DNA of 51,275 nt, taken from NCBI GenBank assembly GCA_035300505.1, contig DATGVJ010000353.1, forward strand, positions 1-51,275, given 5' to 3'. Below are positions 48,097 through 51,275 of the stretch, one piece after another. Origin of the DNA: VAZQ01 sp035300505. Its GTDB lineage: Bacteria > Pseudomonadota > Alphaproteobacteria > Rhizobiales > Xanthobacteraceae. Under the pieces are notes generated by a model. It was not told where the DNA came from and searched no databases. It worked only from the letters and a program-made list of their open reading frames with translations. The first letter of the stretch is position 1, and the number at the start of each line of letters is the position of its first letter. The position numbers and the translations under genes were made by a program.

Positions 48097-49104
48097 ATGA
48101 AGTTGAAACTCCCGCGCCGACAATTTCTCCACCTCGCCGCAGGCGGTGTTGCGGGTGCGGTGGTGTTGCCGGCTGCGTCGCTTGTCGCCAGGGCGCAAAC
48201 CTATCCGTCGCGGCCGATTACACTGGTCGTGCCGTTTGCGGCCGGCGGCCCGTCGGATGCGGTTGGGCGCATTATGGCCGAGGCCATGCGTGGGCCGCTC
48301 GGTCAAACCGTCACTGTTGAAAACGTGGCGGGTGCCGGGGGCAGCCTCGGTGCCGGCCGGGTCGCGCGCGCGACGCCCGATGGCTATACGATCCTGGTCG
48401 GCTTGTGGGGCACTCATGTGGTGAACCCCGTTATTTATACATTGCCATATGATACCGCGACGGCATTCGAGCCGATCACGCTGTTGTCGACCACGCCGCA
48501 CCTCATCGCGGTCAAGAGAGACTTGCCGGCAAACAATCTCGGTGAATTGATCGCCTGGCTCAAAGCCAACCCTGGCAAGGCATCCGTGGGCCACGCGGGT
48601 GCCGGCAGCCCGCCGCATGTTGGCGCGGTTCTCTTCCAGAATCTTACCGGCACCAATTTCCAATACGTGCCCTATCGCGGTTCTGGCCCGGCCATGCAGG
48701 ATTTGGTTGCAGGGCAGATCGACATGGTGATCGATTCTCCGGTCACGATAATTCCGCAAATGCAGGCTGGCAAAATCAAGGCCCTGGCGGTCGCGGAAAA
48801 GAGCCGTCTCGCGTCGGCGCCTCAGATCCCGACTGTCGACGAAGCGGGGCTTGCGGGCTTCCACCTGTCCAACTGGTTCGCCCTCTACGCGCCGCAGGGC
48901 ACCCCCCAGCCGATCGTCAGCCGGCTCAATGCCGCGGCGATTGAGGCTTTGGCCGATGCTGGCGTGCGTACGCGGCTCGCGGAGTTCGGACAGGAAATTT
49001 TTCCGCGCGCGCAGCAGACGCCACAGACGCTGAGGGCCCTGCAGCGGTCCGACAGTGAAAAATGGGTACCGCTCATCAGGGCCGCAAATATCAAGGGCGA
49101 GTGA
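48097..49104 (+). CDS. TctC/Bug-type solute-binding protein (copy 3)
   Basis: A 335-residue solute receptor with a twin-arginine leader (PRRQFLHLAAGGVAGAVVLP, consensus R-R-x-F-L). Bug elements: YPSRPITLVVPFAAGGPSDA, LGQTVTVENVAGAGGSLGAG, TPDGYTILVGLWGTHVV, GKASVGHAGAGSPPHVGAVL, YRGSGPAMQDLVAGQIDMV. Tat export implies folding before secretion, unlike the Sec-dependent copy at 30746. It closes the cluster that starts at 44001, only 15 bases after the second DUF6644 gene, which argues for one transcription unit. Ligand unknown. Confidence 0.9.
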   Translation: MKLKLPRRQFLHLAAGGVAGAVVLPAASLVARAQTYPSRPITLVVPFAAGGPSDAVGRIMAEAMRGPLGQTVTVENVAGAGGSLGAGRVARATPDGYTILVGLWGTHVVNPVIYTLPYDTATAFEPITLLSTTPHLIAVKRDLPANNLGELIAWLKANPGKASVGHAGAGSPPHVGAVLFQNLTGTNFQYVPYRGSGPAMQDLVAGQIDMVIDSPVTIIPQMQAGKIKALAVAEKSRLASAPQIPTVDEAGLAGFHLSNWFALYAPQGTPQPIVSRLNAAAIEALADAGVRTRLAEFGQEIFPRAQQTPQTLRALQRSDSEKWVPLIRAANIKGE

Positions 49105-49213
49105 GTGCCCGTCGCGGAATAACTGGGTGGGTCGCGTGTCGCGGGCACTGCACCACGACGCCAAGACAGGCGTCGCGCTGCATTGCGCCCGGGGCGCGCA
49201 TCAGGCGCGGCAA

Positions 49214-50002
49214 TTAGAGTTCGATGTCCAGTTCGATGACGACCGGCACATGGTCCGAAGGCTTTTCCCATGCGCGGACATGACGATCGATCCGGGCGCC
49301 GACGAGCCGGTCGGCTGCCTGCGGTGAAAGCAAGAGATGGTCGATCCGTATACCGTCATTCTTGGGCCAGGCGCCGGCTTGATAGTCCCAGAATGTGTAT
49401 AAGTCGCCCTGGTCAGACCCGGCACGAATGGCTTCCGTAAGCCCAAGGTTGCAAAGCGTGCGAAAGCGCTCGCGCGTCGGCGGCAGAAACAGGGCATCGT
49501 TGACCCAAGCCTCCGGGCGCCTGGCGTCGATCGGTGCCGGGATTACGTTGTAGTCGCCCGCCAGCACCAGCGGCTCTTCCAGCGCAAGGCGTGCCTCAGC
49601 ATAGCGGATGAGACGGTCCATCCATTTGATTTTGTAAGGATATTTTTCAGTGTCCGGCGGGTTTCCGTTGGGTAGATAGATCGAGGCTACGCGCAGCGCA
49701 CCGGTCTTGGTTGAAACCACCGCTTCGAGGAACCGGGCTTGCTCGTCATCGTCGCCGCCCGGAAGCCGAGGTGTCACTTCGTCCAACGGAACTTTTGAAA
49801 GAATGGCCACGCCGTTGAAGCTCTTCTGGCCGTGCACTGCAACATTGTAGCCGGCGCTCTCGATCTCCAGCCGCGGGAAAGCGTCGTAGACGCATTTTGT
49901 TTCCTGCAGGCATACGATGTCCGGTTGGCATTCCTTTAACCAAGCCAATAGGTTAGGCATCCTCTGTTTGATGGAATTAACGTTCCACGTGGCAATCTGC
50001 AT
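49214..50002 (-). CDS. xthA: Exodeoxyribonuclease III
   Basis: A 262-residue AP endonuclease/3-prime exonuclease of base-excision repair. Motifs: ATWNVNSIKQRMPNLLAWL at the N-terminus, VCLQETKCV with the metal Glu, YLPNGNPPDTEKYPYKIKWM with the catalytic-site Tyr, LAGDYNVIPAPIDAR (Asp/Asn), LYTFWDYQAGAWPKNDGIRI and a C-terminal DHVPVVIELDIEL with the catalytic His. Start is the ATG at 50000-50002, at the conserved N-terminus; sequence upstream in frame is not family-like. It is convergent with the solute-receptor gene. The 240 bases upstream (50003-50242) are A/T-rich and divergent, holding both promoters. Confidence 0.95.
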   Translation of the reverse strand: MQIATWNVNSIKQRMPNLLAWLKECQPDIVCLQETKCVYDAFPRLEIESAGYNVAVHGQKSFNGVAILSKVPLDEVTPRLPGGDDDEQARFLEAVVSTKTGALRVASIYLPNGNPPDTEKYPYKIKWMDRLIRYAEARLALEEPLVLAGDYNVIPAPIDARRPEAWVNDALFLPPTRERFRTLCNLGLTEAIRAGSDQGDLYTFWDYQAGAWPKNDGIRIDHLLLSPQAADRLVGARIDRHVRAWEKPSDHVPVVIELDIEL

Positions 50003-50242
50003 AAATGGGCCCAGAAATCGTGACTGACCTTTAGTATAGCAGGCCAAGCCTTTGGTCTTTATACGCAATGACAGTTGTTGTAGGCAATTTATCCTATATA
50101 ATTCAAAAACTGGAGATGCATACACATTGCTGTCATGCTATATTTATTAACAAACGTGCAGAAAATGCATGGCTGAATTTTAGGGGCGCAGGAAACAAAA
50201 GGAGTTGAGGGGCTTGGTTTCTGGACTTGGCCCTACATCAGC

Positions 50243-51275
50243 ATGAAAAAACGGAACGTAGTGCTGGCGACGGTAATTGTAATCGCCGCTGGGGTGGCGG
50301 CGGCAGCGTATAAATGGAACGACTGGGCCCCTCAGAGCGCTGTGGCCCAGTCGCCGAACGCCGGAAATAAAAAGGGTGGTGGCGCTGGCGTACCGGTTGA
50401 TGTCGTCGTATCGGCGAAGAAGATCATGCCCGTGCGCGTCGACCTTTTGGGCAACGTTACGCCCATCGCCAGCGTTGCTGTCAAGACACGAGTAGACAGC
50501 GAGATCACCCAAGTACATTTCAGGGACGGGGCGATCGTCAAGCAGGGCGATATGTTATTTACGCTCGATGGCCGCGCCATTGAGGCTCAGATCAAGCAAA
50601 CAGAGGGCCTCCTTTCAGCCGCCAAGGCGCAGCTTGAGCAGAACCTGCGCGACGTCGAGCGCTACGCCGAACTGGCGGCAAAGAACGCCACCACCCTGGT
50701 GACTCTCAATAATGCGAAGACTGCGGTCAATATCTTTCGCGGAACGGTCGATTCCCAAACCGCGCAACTTGAATTGTTGCGGGTCCAGCTCGATTACACC
50801 GTTATCCGTGCGCAGATCTCGGGTCGCGTCAGTATGGCCGCCGTAAAGGTCGGCAACTTCGCGCGCCAGGCCGACCTCATACCACTTGCGACCATTATTC
50901 AGGTGGCGCCGGTCTACGTCACGTTCCCGCTCCCACAGCACAATCTTCCGGATTTGCGCCGGGCCCTCACCGAAAAGACGGCCATCGTCAAGGCGATCAT
51001 TCCGGGCGACACGCGAGCTGCCGAGGGCGATGTGACGATGATCGAAAACACGGTGGACGCGACCACCGGAACGGTTCCTGTTCGCGCTACGATGCAAAAT
51101 GCTGATGAACTCTTGTGGCCTGGAACGCTGGTTTCGACGCAGTTGACCTTTCGCACGGAGGAAGCCGTGGTGGTTCCGCCGAAGGCCGTCCAGGTCAGCC
51201 AGCAGGGTACATTCGTTTTCGTGGTGAAGAACAATGTTGCTACGGTGCAGCCTGTCAAGGTTGCGCGCGTTCTCG
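50243..51275 (+). CDS. RND efflux periplasmic adaptor (membrane fusion protein), partial
   Basis: The frame from ATG 50243 is open to the right edge, 344 codons visible; the C-terminus is cut. The protein begins with an inner-membrane anchor (VVLATVIVIAAGVAAAAYKW), then GAGVPVDVVVSAKKIMPVRV, the biotinyl-lipoyl half-motif (VHFRDGAIVKQGDMLFTLDG), a helical hairpin (SAAKAQLEQNLRDVERYAEL and TLNNAKTAVNIFRGTVDSQ), the second lipoyl half (LDYTVIRAQISGRVSMAAVK) and a beta-barrel region (TAIVKAIIPGDTRAAEGDV). It would link an RND pump to a TolC channel; the pump gene should lie just beyond the edge. A TolC homologue is at 3144. Confidence 0.92.
   Translation, partial: MKKRNVVLATVIVIAAGVAAAAYKWNDWAPQSAVAQSPNAGNKKGGGAGVPVDVVVSAKKIMPVRVDLLGNVTPIASVAVKTRVDSEITQVHFRDGAIVKQGDMLFTLDGRAIEAQIKQTEGLLSAAKAQLEQNLRDVERYAELAAKNATTLVTLNNAKTAVNIFRGTVDSQTAQLELLRVQLDYTVIRAQISGRVSMAAVKVGNFARQADLIPLATIIQVAPVYVTFPLPQHNLPDLRRALTEKTAIVKAIIPGDTRAAEGDVTMIENTVDATTGTVPVRATMQNADELLWPGTLVSTQLTFRTEEAVVVPPKAVQVSQQGTFVFVVKNNVATVQPVKVARVL

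Overview
The window looks like chromosomal DNA of an alphaproteobacterium, most likely of the order Hyphomicrobiales (Bradyrhizobiaceae/Xanthobacteraceae-like). This rests on the pcm-like / tolC / popZ / valS neighbourhood, an ExoR-like Sel1 protein, small DUF1127 and DUF3551 proteins, high GC, and intergenic palindromes of the kind common in bradyrhizobia. Family or genus cannot be fixed from the sequence alone. Gene names come from reading motifs and family resemblance; no database search was run.  Layout. Positions 1-2900 hold a partial secreted protein, a DUF2306-like membrane protein, tRNA-Asn(GTT), a DUF1127 peptide, tRNA-Cys(GCA) and an isoaspartyl-methyltransferase-like protein. Positions 2.9-11.6 kb are conserved core: a TolC-type outer membrane channel, PopZ, an MFS transporter on the opposite strand, valyl-tRNA synthetase, a DUF2459 protein and a Pht5/ABC-receptor-like protein. 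Positions 11.8-19.6 kb are accessory: two secreted paralogues, an EamA exporter, small unknowns and two decayed genes. Positions 19.6-23.2 kb return to core functions (3-methyladenine glycosylase, IlvD, ExoR-like).  Positions 23.4-49.1 kb are strongly accessory and dominated by exported proteins: three intact TctC/Bug-type solute receptors with no TctA/TctB membrane partners in view, an exported alpha/beta hydrolase, a PQQ dehydrogenase with a lanthanide-type aspartate, a di-haem cytochrome c, two NodB-like deacetylases, a MmgE/PrpD protein, a cell-wall hydrolase pair (M15 peptidase plus GH75 chitosanase-like) and a head-GIN (DUF2807) protein. An rtcB gene is followed by a prfH fragment that stops where a VapC/antitoxin module begins. 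Positions 49.2-51.3 kb hold exonuclease III and the start of an RND membrane-fusion protein.  The main candidate for an undescribed system is a set of seven secreted paralogues (11814, 18655, 33855 minus strand, 35373, 38271, 44001, 45280) that share a Gly-x-Trp start to the mature domain, a Ser-(Val/Ile)-Gly-(Arg/Lys) or Arg-Gly-Arg stretch followed by an acidic Asp-rich block, and a C-terminal D-(P/N)-x-x-(W/F/L)-(T/A/N)-x-(P/A)-W block. Two of them open a co-directional cluster at 44001-49104 with a DUF6152 protein, two overlapping DUF6644 membrane proteins and a solute receptor. I infer a periplasmic or membrane-associated uptake or oxidation module for an unknown organic substrate; the sequence does not identify the substrate.
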